Below are positions 17,166-26,516 of a stretch of 64,000 nucleotides of DNA, one piece after another. Position 1 is the stretch's first letter. Each line of letters opens with the position of its first letter. The stretch comes from Paenalcaligenes sp035302345. GTDB taxonomy: Bacteria > Pseudomonadota > Gammaproteobacteria > Burkholderiales > Burkholderiaceae_B. A program made the position numbers and the translations under genes. The notes under the pieces were generated by a model that saw nothing but the letters and a program-made list of their open reading frames with translations, made no database searches and was not told the DNA's origin. The stretch covers positions 15,639 to 79,638 of the forward strand of contig DATGSS010000099.1 of assembly GCA_035302345.1 (NCBI GenBank), written 5' to 3'.

Positions 17166-18956
17166 TTAATCTGGGGCATGATCCTGCTTATTTCTGAGTT
17201 TGCGGCGTAAAACCTTGCCCACTGGGGAAAGAGGTAGATCATCCGTAAAACATATTTCGGCAGGTATTTTATATTTGGTTAAATTTGCCTGACAATGCTG
17301 GCGGATTTGCTCGGCACCAAAACCGTCACCCGCCAGTCCCTCTTTGCGCAGCTGTATAAATGCACGGATGCGCTCACCGGTATCAGCATCAGGCACCCCG
17401 ATTACTGCCACTGCGGTTACCTCGGGCAAACTACCAATGACCGCCTCTATCTCTGTAGGAAAAACCTGAAAACCCGACACGTTAATAATATCGTTTTTTC
17501 TTTCCTGTAAATACACAAAACCCTGCTCATCCATATAGCCCATATCACCCGTACGAAAAAAACCATCGTCGGTAAAGATGCCCTCATTATCATCGGCACG
17601 ATGATAGCCCGCCATCACCTGAGGCCCACGAACACAAATTTCACCACAGGTATGTAGGGGCAAAGGCAGGCCCTGTTCATCTAGGATTTGTACCTCGGTA
17701 GAGGGTAATGGCAAACCCAGAGCCGCTTTCTGATGATTGCCCTTGAGCGGATTAATGCATACTGCGGGAGCCGTTTCCGTGAGCCCGTAGGCCTGTAACA
17801 AAGTCTGCCCAGTCACGGCCTCCCAGTGGGTGGCCACACTTTCTTCAACTGCCGCGCCCCCACCAATCACTACCCGAAAATGTGAAAAATCCAAATGCTG
17901 AAACTGAGGGTGCTGCAATAAACGGCGAAATAAAGTATTCACACCCGTAAAGGCACTGATGGGGTATTTGCGCATGGCCCCGATGATTTGGCCCATATCA
18001 CGCCCATCTGCAATGAGTACATTGCTGCCGCCCAGATATAAAAACAACAAGCAATTGCCCAATAGAGAAAACACGTGATACATGGGCAAAGCGGTGAGTA
18101 CCGTTTCTTGGCCAGCTTTGAGAGTGGGCATCAGCCAACTGGATACCTGATGGATATTGGCGACCATGTTTTGATGCGTCAACACCACGCCCTTGGGATG
18201 GCCCGTAGTGCCACCGGTATACAGCAAAAATGCCGGATCAGTCGCTGCGATCTGCGGTGTGTCATGTGATTGACGCGCTCCTTGGCGCAATACTTGCATA
18301 AACCTATGGGTCTGACTGGGCAAAGGCGGCGAGTCGGATTGCTTGGGTAATGAGCCTTGATGATGCGCAGAATCGGGACGATGCTGGGCTTTTTGTCGGC
18401 GTCGTGCATGCGTTAGCCAGGCTAAAGCGTTGATCAAATAACGCCGCGGGGTGGATTGTAGATCGCCTAATTCGGTGATGATGAGCTCAGGACTAGAGTC
18501 ATATTTAAAATTCACCTGTGCACTTTGTGTGATGGCCTGTATTGCGGTTGTGGCAAAAGGACGCGCAATCACCACATACCGAGGTTGTGCATCCTCAAAC
18601 AGTAAACGCAGCTCGCGTACGGTATATAACGGATTACATGTGGCCACAACACCGCCCGCCCGCAACACCCCTAGCATGGCCACCACGTATTGCATTAGAT
18701 TGGGCATCATCAAGGCGACCCGCTCTCCGGGTTGCAGGCCTCGGGCCAATAACCACTGGGCAAAATCATGGCTTAGCCCTTGTAATTGAGCAAAGGTCAA
18801 TTGACCGCCCATAGAATACAAGCTAGGGCGAGTGGCATAGCGTTGGCAGCACTCATCTAGCACTTGCACCAGATTTTGGCCTAATAAAGGACGAATACAT
18901 GCCGGTGTGGTGGGTGCGTAAAGCGCATGCCATGGGTGTACAGTTGGCTTGTGCAT
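17166..18956 (-). CDS. fadD: Long-chain fatty-acid-CoA ligase (AMP-binding)
   Basis: A 596-residue adenylate-forming enzyme that activates fatty acids with ATP and CoA, the entry step to beta-oxidation. The AMP-binding P-loop LLYTGGTTGHPKG lies at 244-256. QAYGLTETAP, the TGDMGYMDEQGFVYL hinge region and the C-terminal PLSPVGKVLRRKLR lysine motif are all present. Compared with E. coli FadD (561 residues) there is an additional Arg/His/Gln-rich stretch around residues 180-230, just before the P-loop. A strong AGGAGGAGG precedes the ATG. Chain-length specificity cannot be read from the sequence. Confidence 0.85.
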   Translation of the reverse strand: MHKPTVHPWHALYAPTTPACIRPLLGQNLVQVLDECCQRYATRPSLYSMGGQLTFAQLQGLSHDFAQWLLARGLQPGERVALMMPNLMQYVVAMLGVLRAGGVVATCNPLYTVRELRLLFEDAQPRYVVIARPFATTAIQAITQSAQVNFKYDSSPELIITELGDLQSTPRRYLINALAWLTHARRRQKAQHRPDSAHHQGSLPKQSDSPPLPSQTHRFMQVLRQGARQSHDTPQIAATDPAFLLYTGGTTGHPKGVVLTHQNMVANIHQVSSWLMPTLKAGQETVLTALPMYHVFSLLGNCLLFLYLGGSNVLIADGRDMGQIIGAMRKYPISAFTGVNTLFRRLLQHPQFQHLDFSHFRVVIGGGAAVEESVATHWEAVTGQTLLQAYGLTETAPAVCINPLKGNHQKAALGLPLPSTEVQILDEQGLPLPLHTCGEICVRGPQVMAGYHRADDNEGIFTDDGFFRTGDMGYMDEQGFVYLQERKNDIINVSGFQVFPTEIEAVIGSLPEVTAVAVIGVPDADTGERIRAFIQLRKEGLAGDGFGAEQIRQHCQANLTKYKIPAEICFTDDLPLSPVGKVLRRKLRNKQDHAPD

Positions 18957-19017
18957 GTCCTCCTCCTTGCGAGGTGTCTTATCCCATCATAATCCTTTTT
19001 ATTAATTTTTTCGTGGT

Positions 19018-19060
19018 CATAAAAATAGCCACAGTGCCTGAACAGCGCTGTGGCTATTGG
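19018..19060 (-). terminator. Terminator of cytochrome c peroxidase gene
   Basis: An 11-bp perfect stem, AATAGCCACAG (19024-19034) with CTGTGGCTATT (19048-19058), is followed on the minus strand by a T-rich stretch. It lies about 50 bp after the stop. Confidence 0.8.
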
Positions 19061-19106
19061 ATTTACTAATAATCAGACCCTAATCAAAGTTCTGACTATC
19101 CTGTGA

Positions 19107-20108
19107 TTACTCCTCCCAGGGGTTGGGCTTGGGAGTGTCATCAGTAGAGGGTGGCAGGATGGGCAATACGACCTCGGGCTGCTCACCGGTGAGGGTCTTG
19201 AGAAAGGCGACAATCTTGGCGTTTTCCTCGTCGTTATACACACGGCCCAGCTGCAAGCGACCCATGATGTCAACAGCCTCGGTCAAGGTCCAAACTGCCC
19301 CATCGTGGAAATAAGGGTACGTCAACTCGACGTTACGCAGTGTGGGGACCTTAAAGCTAAAGCGGTCAGCATCCACGCCGGTTACCTCGACGCGACCCTC
19401 GGCAGGGTTAAGCGTGTGGTAAGGCTCGACGACGCCCATCTTTTGGAATGAGGTTCCACCTAGGTTGACACCATTGTGACAAGCCACACAGCCACTGGTC
19501 ATAAAGAGTTCCCAGCCCTCGAGCTCAAAATCAGTCAGGGCGTCATCATCGCCGCGTAACCACTGGTCAAAGGGCGCATTGGGTGTGGTCAGCGTTTCTT
19601 CGTAGACCGCAATCGCATCGGTAACCTCGTCAATACCAAAGTCGGCATTGTCATAAATGGCCTCAAACCTTTCTACGTACTCGGGAATAGAACGCAGCAC
19701 CCCGATAGCTAGCTCGTGGGTGAAGCCCATTTCGAGCGGGTTTTCGATAGGGCCGCCGGCTTGCTCTTGGAGTGAACCAGCACGACCATCCCAAAACTGT
19801 GCAATATTAAGGCTGGAGTTTAAAACGGTAGGCGAGTTGATGGGACCTTGTGCCCAACGATCACCAATGGATGACACCAGGTTGTCAGAACCACCCATGC
19901 TCAGGTTGTGGCATGAGTTACAGGAAATAAAACCAGAACGTGACAAACGAGGATCAAAAAACAGCATTTTCCCAAGTTCGACTTTTTCTGGCTCGGTAAT
20001 TTCTGCCTCTGGAATAGGTTGTACAGGCACATTGCGCACAGATTCCGCATTGGCGGCAAAAGCCAGACAGGTCGATAATGCTAACACTGAAAGCCGAAAG
20101 GTGGACAT
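19107..20108 (-). CDS. ccp: Di-haem cytochrome c peroxidase
   Basis: A 333-residue periplasmic enzyme that reduces hydrogen peroxide with electrons from cytochrome c. A signal peptide (about 21 residues, ending ANA) is followed by the low-potential haem site CNSCH (63-67) and the high-potential site CVACH (207-211). FQKMG near 221-225 supplies a likely axial Met. Length and layout match bacterial CcpA/MauG-type peroxidases. It is transcribed alone, with a terminator downstream. An FNR-like palindrome lies about 190 bp upstream of the start, which fits low-oxygen induction known for this family. MauG-like function is an alternative. Confidence 0.88.
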   Translation of the reverse strand: MSTFRLSVLALSTCLAFAANAESVRNVPVQPIPEAEITEPEKVELGKMLFFDPRLSRSGFISCNSCHNLSMGGSDNLVSSIGDRWAQGPINSPTVLNSSLNIAQFWDGRAGSLQEQAGGPIENPLEMGFTHELAIGVLRSIPEYVERFEAIYDNADFGIDEVTDAIAVYEETLTTPNAPFDQWLRGDDDALTDFELEGWELFMTSGCVACHNGVNLGGTSFQKMGVVEPYHTLNPAEGRVEVTGVDADRFSFKVPTLRNVELTYPYFHDGAVWTLTEAVDIMGRLQLGRVYNDEENAKIVAFLKTLTGEQPEVVLPILPPSTDDTPKPNPWEE

Positions 20109-20423
20109 ATGTAATTCCCCTAAAAATTCCCCTGAACAGTAAAACCAAGAAAAACCATACGGTTACCAAGAAAACCTAACTCACATCCTGATAACCAGGC
20201 ACTCACTGAAAACGTAAAATCTAAGTGTTTTTATGTGTTGCGTTAGTAACTATTTTTCTCTACATGTTCAAATTAGCAAATCCGATCGGCTGTCAATATG
20301 ATGCATATCAAGAAAGGCACAAATGTTGTGGGGATATTACACTTTGTGCATTGGCCTTTTTAACTAGGTGGCCTGCAGTTTACAAAGGCAGGCTACATGC
20401 CAGCAATCTAGGACATTAAAATT
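20109..20423. other. Non-coding region upstream of ccp
   Basis: About 315 bp between the ccp start and the phaR terminator. It holds the FNR-like box at 20298-20311. On the minus strand a TTGACA-like element follows right after that box, with a TAAT-containing -10-like stretch near 20270-20276. A 64-codon plus-strand frame crosses it but has no ribosome site or recognisable content. Confidence 0.6.
20298..20311 (-). promoter_or_regulatory. FNR/ANR-like box upstream of ccp
   Basis: ATGATGCATATCAA matches the FNR consensus TTGAT-N4-ATCAA at nine of ten defined positions. It contains the palindromic core TGATGCATATCA. If centred at -41.5, transcription toward ccp would start near 20263, giving a leader of about 155 nt. 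Confidence 0.5.
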
Positions 20424-20453
20424 TAAAAAAAGAGCCGCTAGATTAGCGGCTCT
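20424..20453 (-). terminator. Terminator of the phaC-phaB-phaR operon
   Basis: A perfect 9-bp stem GAGCCGCTA (20432-20440) / TAGCGGCTC (20444-20452) with a three-base loop is followed on the minus strand by a run of eight T. It lies just after the phaR stop. Confidence 0.9.
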
Positions 20454-20480
20454 AACAGATATCAATAATATAACCCGTGA

Positions 20481-21029
20481 TTAATTATCTGATTTATTTT
20501 GAGGTGGTGTAAAAGGAAACTGTCCAAAGATATTCAGATTTTGGTCACGCATCTGTTCTTGCATCTGAACAAACAGTTTTTTGCTTTGATCGATGTATGT
20601 GTTCATCGCATTTTGCATCACTGGTGTTTGTACAGCCATGAACTGTGTCCAGGCCTCGGGGCTGAGCTGATTGCCATATAACCCCTTGGATTGTTCGGCC
20701 ACCCGGTCTTGTATATCGATAAACGCCTGTATGTTTTGCTCGATATAATTGCCCATCACACCCTGCATCGCAGTCCCGTAAAAACGGATAATCTGCGCAA
20801 GTGCATTGGCCGAAAAAATCGGCAACTGTCCACTTTCCTCTTCGAGGATGATTTGCAACAAGATGCTACGGGTAATGTCTTCGTCAGTTTTAGAATCGAC
20901 GACTGCGAACTGCTCGTGATCAAGCACCAGCTGTTTGACATCGGCCAGCGTGATATAAGCGCTGGTATGAGTGTCATAAAGTCGCCGATTCGGGTACTTT
21001 TTAATCAAACGTGTGTTAGATGCTGTCAT
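20481..21029 (-). CDS. phaR: Polyhydroxyalkanoate synthesis repressor PhaR
   Basis: A 182-residue DNA- and PHB-binding regulator. The conserved N-terminal DNA-binding region (IKKYPNRRLYDT at 9-20, then SAYITLADVKQLV) is followed by the PHB_acc domain (about 70-110) and a Gln/Met-rich C terminus. PhaR represses phasin genes and itself until PHB granules titrate it away. It is the last gene of phaC-phaB-phaR, 42 bp after phaB, with a strong terminator behind it. Confidence 0.93.
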   Translation of the reverse strand: MTASNTRLIKKYPNRRLYDTHTSAYITLADVKQLVLDHEQFAVVDSKTDEDITRSILLQIILEEESGQLPIFSANALAQIIRFYGTAMQGVMGNYIEQNIQAFIDIQDRVAEQSKGLYGNQLSPEAWTQFMAVQTPVMQNAMNTYIDQSKKLFVQMQEQMRDQNLNIFGQFPFTPPQNKSDN

Positions 21030-21071
21030 ATGCCCTCTAGGTTAAAGCGGTACTAATATTACTTTAACACT

Positions 21072-21809
21072 TTAGTACATATGTAATCCGCCGTTGACCG
21101 AAAAGTCAGCCCCGGTGGCAAAGCCGGCCTCGTCAGAGGCTAGCCAGCTAACGATAGAGGCGATCTCTTCGGGCTCACCCAAGCGACGCACTGGAATAGA
21201 GGCCACGATTTTCTCTAAGACGTCTTCGCGCACGGCGCGCACCATCTCGGTACCAATATAACCCGGGGAAACCGTATTAACTGTCACCCCTTTGCGGGCG
21301 TATTCCTGTGCCAAAGCCTTTGTGAAACCGTGCATACCTGCTTTGGCGGCTGAATAGTTGGTCTGACCAAACTGACCTTTTTGGCCATTAATCGAGCTGA
21401 TATTCACAACCCGCCCCCACCCTGCGTCAGCCATCTGCTCAATCACCTGTTTGGTGACATTAAATAGGCTATTGAGGTTGGTGTTAATGACGTCTTGCCA
21501 TTGCTCGACACTCATGCGACTAAAAGTGGTATCACGTGTAATCCCCGCATTGTTGACCAGTATATCGATGACGCCCACCTCTCTACTGATTTTTTCAATC
21601 GCGGCTTGGGTCGCATCAAAGTCGGTCACGTCGGCTGGCATTGCATGGAAATCAAAGCCTTGTTCTTTTTGTTCGTCTAGCCATTCTTGGTAATTGCGAC
21701 CTGCGCTACAGCCAGCAATGACAATCATCCCGTCATTGGCTAACCGCTGACATATCGCTGTACCAATCCCCCCCATGCCACCTGTGACTAGTGCAATTTT
21801 TTGACTCAT
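21072..21809 (-). CDS. phaB: Acetoacetyl-CoA reductase PhaB
   Basis: A 245-residue NADPH-dependent short-chain dehydrogenase that makes (R)-3-hydroxybutyryl-CoA for PHB. The cofactor motif TGGMGGIG is near residues 9-16, NNAG near 87, catalytic Ser in NISSINGQKGQFGQ and the Tyr-X3-Lys in NYSAAKAG. PhaB-type signatures (GYIGTEMVRAVREDVLEKI, the C-terminal GLHMY) are present. AGGAG lies 7 bp before the ATG. It is located between phaC and phaR. The thiolase gene phaA is not in this window. Confidence 0.93.
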   Translation of the reverse strand: MSQKIALVTGGMGGIGTAICQRLANDGMIVIAGCSAGRNYQEWLDEQKEQGFDFHAMPADVTDFDATQAAIEKISREVGVIDILVNNAGITRDTTFSRMSVEQWQDVINTNLNSLFNVTKQVIEQMADAGWGRVVNISSINGQKGQFGQTNYSAAKAGMHGFTKALAQEYARKGVTVNTVSPGYIGTEMVRAVREDVLEKIVASIPVRRLGEPEEIASIVSWLASDEAGFATGADFSVNGGLHMY

Positions 21810-21889
21810 TTTAGTACTCCTATTTTAGGTTTTATAGTAAAGTCCGCGGGGACTTTTATTGATATAGGCGCTCATTTAGCAAAGGTGAA

Positions 21890-23521
21890 TTACAGCGCTT
21901 TTCTTTTTACATAACTGCCGGGTGCATCCTCTATAGTGGTGTATTTTTCATTGCCCAAGGATTTGGGTGCGGGGACCATTTTACCCCCTTGCTTGGCCAG
22001 CCACTGGGCCCAGTCAGTCCACCAACTGCCCTCGTGTTTGGGCGCTTGGGCCAACCATTCACCTGGGACGGCGTGCTTTTCAAGCAGGGAATCATCATCG
22101 TAGGCCCAATAATGTCGGCGATTAGCCGCGGGCGGGTTAATCACCCCGGCAACATGGCCCGAGGCGCCCAAGACAAATCGACGTGGGCCGCTAACCTGGC
22201 GTACTGATGCAAAAGCGGTGCCCCAAGGCACAATATGGTCGTCTTTGGAGCCATATATGTACGTAGGCATATCCAAGACAGTGAAATCAATGGGCGTACC
22301 ATCTACGGTGATCTTGCCTGGGACGGCCAGATTGTTTTCTAAATAGGTATTGCGGAAATACCAGGTAAAGAAACTGCCCGGCAAATTAGTGCCGTCACTG
22401 TTCCAATACAAGATATCAAATGCAGGCGGAGTCTCGCCCTCGAGATAGTTGCTGGTAACGTAATTCCAGACAAGCTCAGAGGGACGCAGCATGGAAAAGG
22501 TATTAGCCAGCTGTGCAGCCCCCATTAAACGACCGTCCGCTAACTGCCATTCAAAAGATTGTGTGCTGGCCTCGTCAACAAAAACGTCCATCACCCCGAC
22601 ATCATGAAAATCAAGCATGCTGGTTAGCAGCGTCAAGCTATGACTGGGACTACTGTTACGGGCCTGAGCTACGCTAAGTGCTGATGACAGCAGAGTTCCG
22701 CCCACACAAAAGCCCAAGGTGTTGAATTTTTTTTGGCCGGTGATCTCTTGGACGATCTCGATGGCACGCAGCACACCGTGCTCAATATAGTCACCCCAGG
22801 TCGCGTAACGAATACCGTCGTCGTCCTCGGGCATCGGATTGCGCCATGACATTAGAAATACTGTATGCCCCTGATCAACTGCATATTTCACAAATGAATT
22901 TTCGGGTTGCAGATCGAGAATATAGTATTTATTAATGCAAGGAGGCACGATCAACAAGGGGCGCTCGTGGACCTCAGAGGTGCTAGGGGTGTATTGGATG
23001 AGCTGCATGAGCTCGTTTTGGTAGATGACCGCACCGGGTGTGATGGCTAAATTTTTGCCGACCTCGAAAGCACTCTCGTCGACCTGGGTCAGACGCCCTT
23101 TTTGGATATCGCCCATTAGGTTTTCCAACCCCTTGAGCAGCGATTGCCCCTGGGATTCAAAAAACTTTTGCTGACTCTCGGGGTTGGTCACTAGGAAATT
23201 AGCCGGGGACCACATTTCTGCCCATTGCATGGCATAAAAAGCCAAGCGATCTTGGATAGCAGTGCTTTTGGTGGTGATCTGTGCGAGTTGCTGCAGCGTA
23301 TTAGCGTACAGCTGCCATGCATGTGCCTGAAACAAAGCAGCGGGATTTTTAGCCCATGCCTCACCCCTAAAGCGTCGCGAACGCAGTGGCGCCAAAGAAC
23401 CTGTCTGGGCCTGTGCGCACAACTCGCCCCATTTTTGTAAAAAATCCTGCTGTATGCTTTGTGCTGCCTGCAGGTCGATGAGTGGTTCAAAACTATGTGA
23501 TTGGTTTGTTTTTTGATTCAC
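21890..23521 (-). CDS. phaC: Class I polyhydroxyalkanoate synthase PhaC
   Basis: A 543-residue cytoplasmic, granule-associated polymerase that joins (R)-3-hydroxyacyl-CoA into PHB. The lipase-like box GFCVGG carries the catalytic Cys272; the catalytic Asp and His are expected in the YGSKDDHIVPW and GASGHVAGVINPP segments. The N-terminal domain (residues 1-170, with FRGEAW) is of class I type, and no PhaE partner is seen. It is somewhat shorter than the 589-residue Cupriavidus enzyme. It is the first gene of phaC-phaB-phaR; its promoter should lie in the 202-bp gap after pgeF. Confidence 0.95.
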   Translation of the reverse strand: MNQKTNQSHSFEPLIDLQAAQSIQQDFLQKWGELCAQAQTGSLAPLRSRRFRGEAWAKNPAALFQAHAWQLYANTLQQLAQITTKSTAIQDRLAFYAMQWAEMWSPANFLVTNPESQQKFFESQGQSLLKGLENLMGDIQKGRLTQVDESAFEVGKNLAITPGAVIYQNELMQLIQYTPSTSEVHERPLLIVPPCINKYYILDLQPENSFVKYAVDQGHTVFLMSWRNPMPEDDDGIRYATWGDYIEHGVLRAIEIVQEITGQKKFNTLGFCVGGTLLSSALSVAQARNSSPSHSLTLLTSMLDFHDVGVMDVFVDEASTQSFEWQLADGRLMGAAQLANTFSMLRPSELVWNYVTSNYLEGETPPAFDILYWNSDGTNLPGSFFTWYFRNTYLENNLAVPGKITVDGTPIDFTVLDMPTYIYGSKDDHIVPWGTAFASVRQVSGPRRFVLGASGHVAGVINPPAANRRHYWAYDDDSLLEKHAVPGEWLAQAPKHEGSWWTDWAQWLAKQGGKMVPAPKSLGNEKYTTIEDAPGSYVKRKAL

Positions 23522-23723
23522 GTTACACCTTTGAACTCAATGGATAAAACAAATTATTGCGTAGCGCAGGCACTGTTTGTATTTTTCTTAACCATGAATT
23601 TAAATGTTACATGGCTGCATGGGCTGTATCAATGGGGGAAACTCCATGGTAGCCCCACTTGCTTTAAATTCACAAATAAAATAATGCTAATAAATTCTAA
23701 GGCTGTGATGACGAGGTTCAAAG

Positions 23724-24524
23724 CTATTTAGTGGCGTTTGGGCGTGATTCGTCTAGCCAGGCAACCGTCGCCAAGCGCCCTGTAATACGATCACGACGAT
23801 AAGAAAAAAACTGATCCTCGAGGGCATAAGTGCACAACTGACTATCGTGCACAATCACCTGCCCTGCAAAACTACGTTGCAAACGCACGCGTGCTAAACC
23901 AGCCAAATCAGCCAACCATTTACCGGGTCTCAGATAGCGGAAAAACTGCGCGTCCTGTGGTGTTTGCTGTGTAAAGCTGTGGTAGACATCCTCGCCCACC
24001 TCGAAATGAGATTGCCGTATGGCGGGCCCAACCCATGCCTGCCACTGTTGAGCTGCCGTATAGCGCTGCATGTGTGCGGCCAGCTGTTGCAAGACCCCCT
24101 GCGCTAATCCGCGCCATCCGGCATGCGCAACCCCTAGCACCCGAGCGTGGATGTCTGTGATAACAATAGGCAAGCAATCTGCCGTGAGTACTGCTAGCAC
24201 GCATCCAGTATCACGCGTAAACGCAGCATCAGCAGTGATGGGAATCGGAGCTGGCCGCATATTTCTTTTGAGCTCGACCACCTCGGTGCCATGCACCTGC
24301 CGTAGCCAATGCACTGGCCCTGGCAACAATGACTGTAGTTGCGCCCTATTTTGGCGCACTGCGCGGGGGTCATCGCCACAATGCGCACCTAAATTCCAAG
24401 ACGACCATGGCCCTTGGCTACGCCCCGCATCGCGTGTGGTGGCGAAATAAGTGACCCCTGGAATGTGTTGGCCACTGACAACGTTATGGGGCAGGCAGTG
24501 ATGATCAATCGGTGTGTTTGTCAA
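23724..24524 (-). CDS. pgeF: Peptidoglycan editing factor PgeF (multicopper-oxidase-like, YfiH)
   Basis: A 266-residue protein of the DUF152/YfiH laccase-domain family, which in E. coli removes mis-incorporated amino acids (L-Ser) from peptidoglycan precursors. Metal-site residues are visible in VHWLRQVHGTEVV, the CVLAVLTADCLPIV cysteine motif and VAHAGWRGLAQGV. The open frame extends far upstream over rluD, but the likely start is the TTG at 24524, six bases after a full AGGAGG. This gives the normal length and a 20-bp overlap with the rluD stop, pointing to coupled translation. Confidence 0.88.
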   Translation of the reverse strand: MTNTPIDHHCLPHNVVSGQHIPGVTYFATTRDAGRSQGPWSSWNLGAHCGDDPRAVRQNRAQLQSLLPGPVHWLRQVHGTEVVELKRNMRPAPIPITADAAFTRDTGCVLAVLTADCLPIVITDIHARVLGVAHAGWRGLAQGVLQQLAAHMQRYTAAQQWQAWVGPAIRQSHFEVGEDVYHSFTQQTPQDAQFFRYLRPGKWLADLAGLARVRLQRSFAGQVIVHDSQLCTYALEDQFFSYRRDRITGRLATVAWLDESRPNATK

Positions 24525-25485
24525 AAGGCACCTCCTGTGTCCAATGAATTTGCTCGCATAGGGCCTGATAATCAGCAGGAGGTGGGCATTCAAAGTGTAG
24601 CTCTTGAGCAGTATCGGGTGCAATAAAACCCAACTGGAAAGCATGTAGCATCTGTCGTGGTGTATAGGGGGTATTAAGCCCGCCGTATAGTCCATCACCC
24701 AACAAAGGGTGGCCCTGGCTGCTGAGGTGCACGCGGATTTGATGCGTGCGACCCGTATGCAATCTACATTTTACCTCAGTGACCTGGTGCTGATGATCGA
24801 CTACCCCGTAGCGCAGCGCCTGATAATCCGTACGTGCGCTACGGGCACCGGGCAAATCACGTGCACACATACGCACAGCTACCCGAGGGTCACGGGCAAT
24901 TGGTGCCTGTATTGTTCCGTGGGCTAGAGTCCGCCCTACGCAAACCGCACGATAGGCTCTTTTAACTGTTCGTTTTTTTAATTGTTTAATCAATACCTCA
25001 CGTGCGTGTTCGGTGCGTGCAACCATCAATAGCCCTGAGGTGTCTTTATCTAGTCGGTGCACGATACCAGCACGTGTCACATGCTCTAACTCGGGAAAAT
25101 AATATAGCAGTGCATTTAATAATGTCCCCGACCAATTGCCCGACCCTGGGTGGGTCACCATCCCAGCGGCCTTATTGAGCACCACCACCTGTTCGGACAC
25201 GTGCACAATATCCAGAGGGATGTCTTGGGGCACAAAGGCCTTTTCCTGCGCACTGGGCTGGACTTGTACCTGTATCTGATCACCCGCCTGTACACGGGCC
25301 CGCGGGCGCGCGGGTTGATCATTTAAGCGCACCGCTCCATCATGGATCCATTGTTGGATCCGTGCCCGTGAATAATCAGGCAATACTGTGGCTAAATATT
25401 TATCCAGGCGTTGTGCTGGCGTGCCTTTAGCCACCTGTATGTCGTGGACAGAGTCAGAGGTTGGATATTTTTGTGAAACATTCAT
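24505..25485 (-). CDS. rluD: 23S rRNA pseudouridine synthase RluD
   Basis: A 326-residue enzyme that makes pseudouridines in helix 69 of 23S rRNA (1911/1915/1917 in E. coli). The N-terminal S4 RNA-binding domain (RLDKYLATVLPDYSRARIQ and on) is followed by the catalytic domain with HRLDKDTSGLL, where the Asp attacks the uridine. CRLHTGRTHQIRVHL is also typical. The start chosen is the ATG at 25485; an in-frame TTG lies 12 bp earlier and neither has a strong ribosome site. It is first in rluD-pgeF and divergent from bamD, the usual betaproteobacterial order. Confidence 0.93.
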   Translation of the reverse strand: MNVSQKYPTSDSVHDIQVAKGTPAQRLDKYLATVLPDYSRARIQQWIHDGAVRLNDQPARPRARVQAGDQIQVQVQPSAQEKAFVPQDIPLDIVHVSEQVVVLNKAAGMVTHPGSGNWSGTLLNALLYYFPELEHVTRAGIVHRLDKDTSGLLMVARTEHAREVLIKQLKKRTVKRAYRAVCVGRTLAHGTIQAPIARDPRVAVRMCARDLPGARSARTDYQALRYGVVDHQHQVTEVKCRLHTGRTHQIRVHLSSQGHPLLGDGLYGGLNTPYTPRQMLHAFQLGFIAPDTAQELHFECPPPADYQALCEQIHWTQEVPFDKHTD

Positions 25486-25625
25486 AAAATTTAGCAATCC
25501 AAAGCAGCGACCGTATAAATCGGTATAGTCTATATCTCGGCGCTATAATCCCTTAGAATACACAGTTCATGGCGTTTGTGTTCATGTCGCCCAAACTTTT
25601 GCTTTGCACCACAAGGAATTCATTC

Positions 25626-26468
25626 GTGAACAGCTTAAGCTCCCTATCATTTCTAAACTCTATCAAAAACCACTGGCTCCGTATCGGTGTGTTGTGCTGC
25701 GCTGTATTGCTGACCGCCTGCGGCACGTTTGAGCCAGAAAAAGATCCTACCGCCGGCTGGACCGCAGAGCAGCTTTATAAGGATGCCCGGGCCGAGATGG
25801 ATGCAGGCAACTGGAACAATGCGCGCGAGCGCCTAGAAAGCATCGAAGCACGTTATCCTTTTGGTATACAGGCCCAACAGGCATTGATTGATCAGGCCTA
25901 CGTCAACTGGAAAGACGACGAGCCCGAGCAGGCATTAGCCGCTATCGAACGCTTTCAGCGCCAATACCCCAACAGCCCAGGCAGTGACTACATGCTGTAC
26001 CTAAAGGGGCTCATCTCTTTTACGCCCCCCAGTGCTTTTTTAGCGCATATCACACGCCAAGATCCCAGTGAACGCGATCCCAAAGGGCTGCGCGAGTCTT
26101 TTGATGCCTTTAACGAGCTGATCACGCTATATCCCGATAGCCGTTATGCACATGACGCCAAATTACGTATGACCTGGTTGGTCAATACCATTGCTGAAAA
26201 TGAGCTTAATGTCGCCCAATACTATTATCAGCGTGGCGCCTATGTGGCTGCGATCAACCGCGCCCAGCGCGTGATCACTGATTTCGAAGGGGTGCCAGCC
26301 GCAGAAAAAGCCCTATACATCATGTATTTGTCTTATGACAAACTGGGCCAAGAAGACCTACGCGACACCACTAAACGCGTGCTGGATGAAAACTTTCCTG
26401 ATTCGATTTATTACGAACAAGGCCTACGCGAGCCCACGAACTGGTGGAACCCCATTCACTGGCTCTAA
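25626..26468 (+). CDS. bamD: Outer-membrane assembly lipoprotein BamD
   Basis: A 280-residue lipoprotein of the BAM complex that folds outer-membrane beta-barrels. The preferred start is the GTG at 25626, with AAGGA about 8 bp before it; this gives a normal signal peptide with lipobox LTAC (Cys32). The longer ATG frames starting at 25569 or 25584 have no such site. The mature part has tetratricopeptide-like repeats (LYKDARAEMDAGNWNNARERL, ALAAIERFQRQYPNSP, ESFDAFNELITLYPDSRYA) and ends in the conserved NWWNPIHWL. Essential in most Gram-negatives. Confidence 0.93.
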   Translation: MNSLSSLSFLNSIKNHWLRIGVLCCAVLLTACGTFEPEKDPTAGWTAEQLYKDARAEMDAGNWNNARERLESIEARYPFGIQAQQALIDQAYVNWKDDEPEQALAAIERFQRQYPNSPGSDYMLYLKGLISFTPPSAFLAHITRQDPSERDPKGLRESFDAFNELITLYPDSRYAHDAKLRMTWLVNTIAENELNVAQYYYQRGAYVAAINRAQRVITDFEGVPAAEKALYIMYLSYDKLGQEDLRDTTKRVLDENFPDSIYYEQGLREPTNWWNPIHWL

Positions 26469-26516
26469 CCAAGCGCTCATTTCTAGGTCTACACCCTAGA
26501 GGCGCGCGCTGTGCCC

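Noticed and set aside
20225..20419. 64-codon plus-strand frame upstream of ccp
   Set aside because: It covers the FNR-like box and probable ccp promoter, with no ribosome site or recognisable sequence.
24525..24698. N-terminal 58-codon extension of the pgeF frame
   Set aside because: It lies inside rluD, has no family similarity, and a well-placed TTG with AGGAGG gives the normal protein.
26469..26516. TCTAGG/CCTAGA inverted repeat between bamD and the helicase gene
   Set aside because: Short, with no T tract on either strand; not supported as a terminator.
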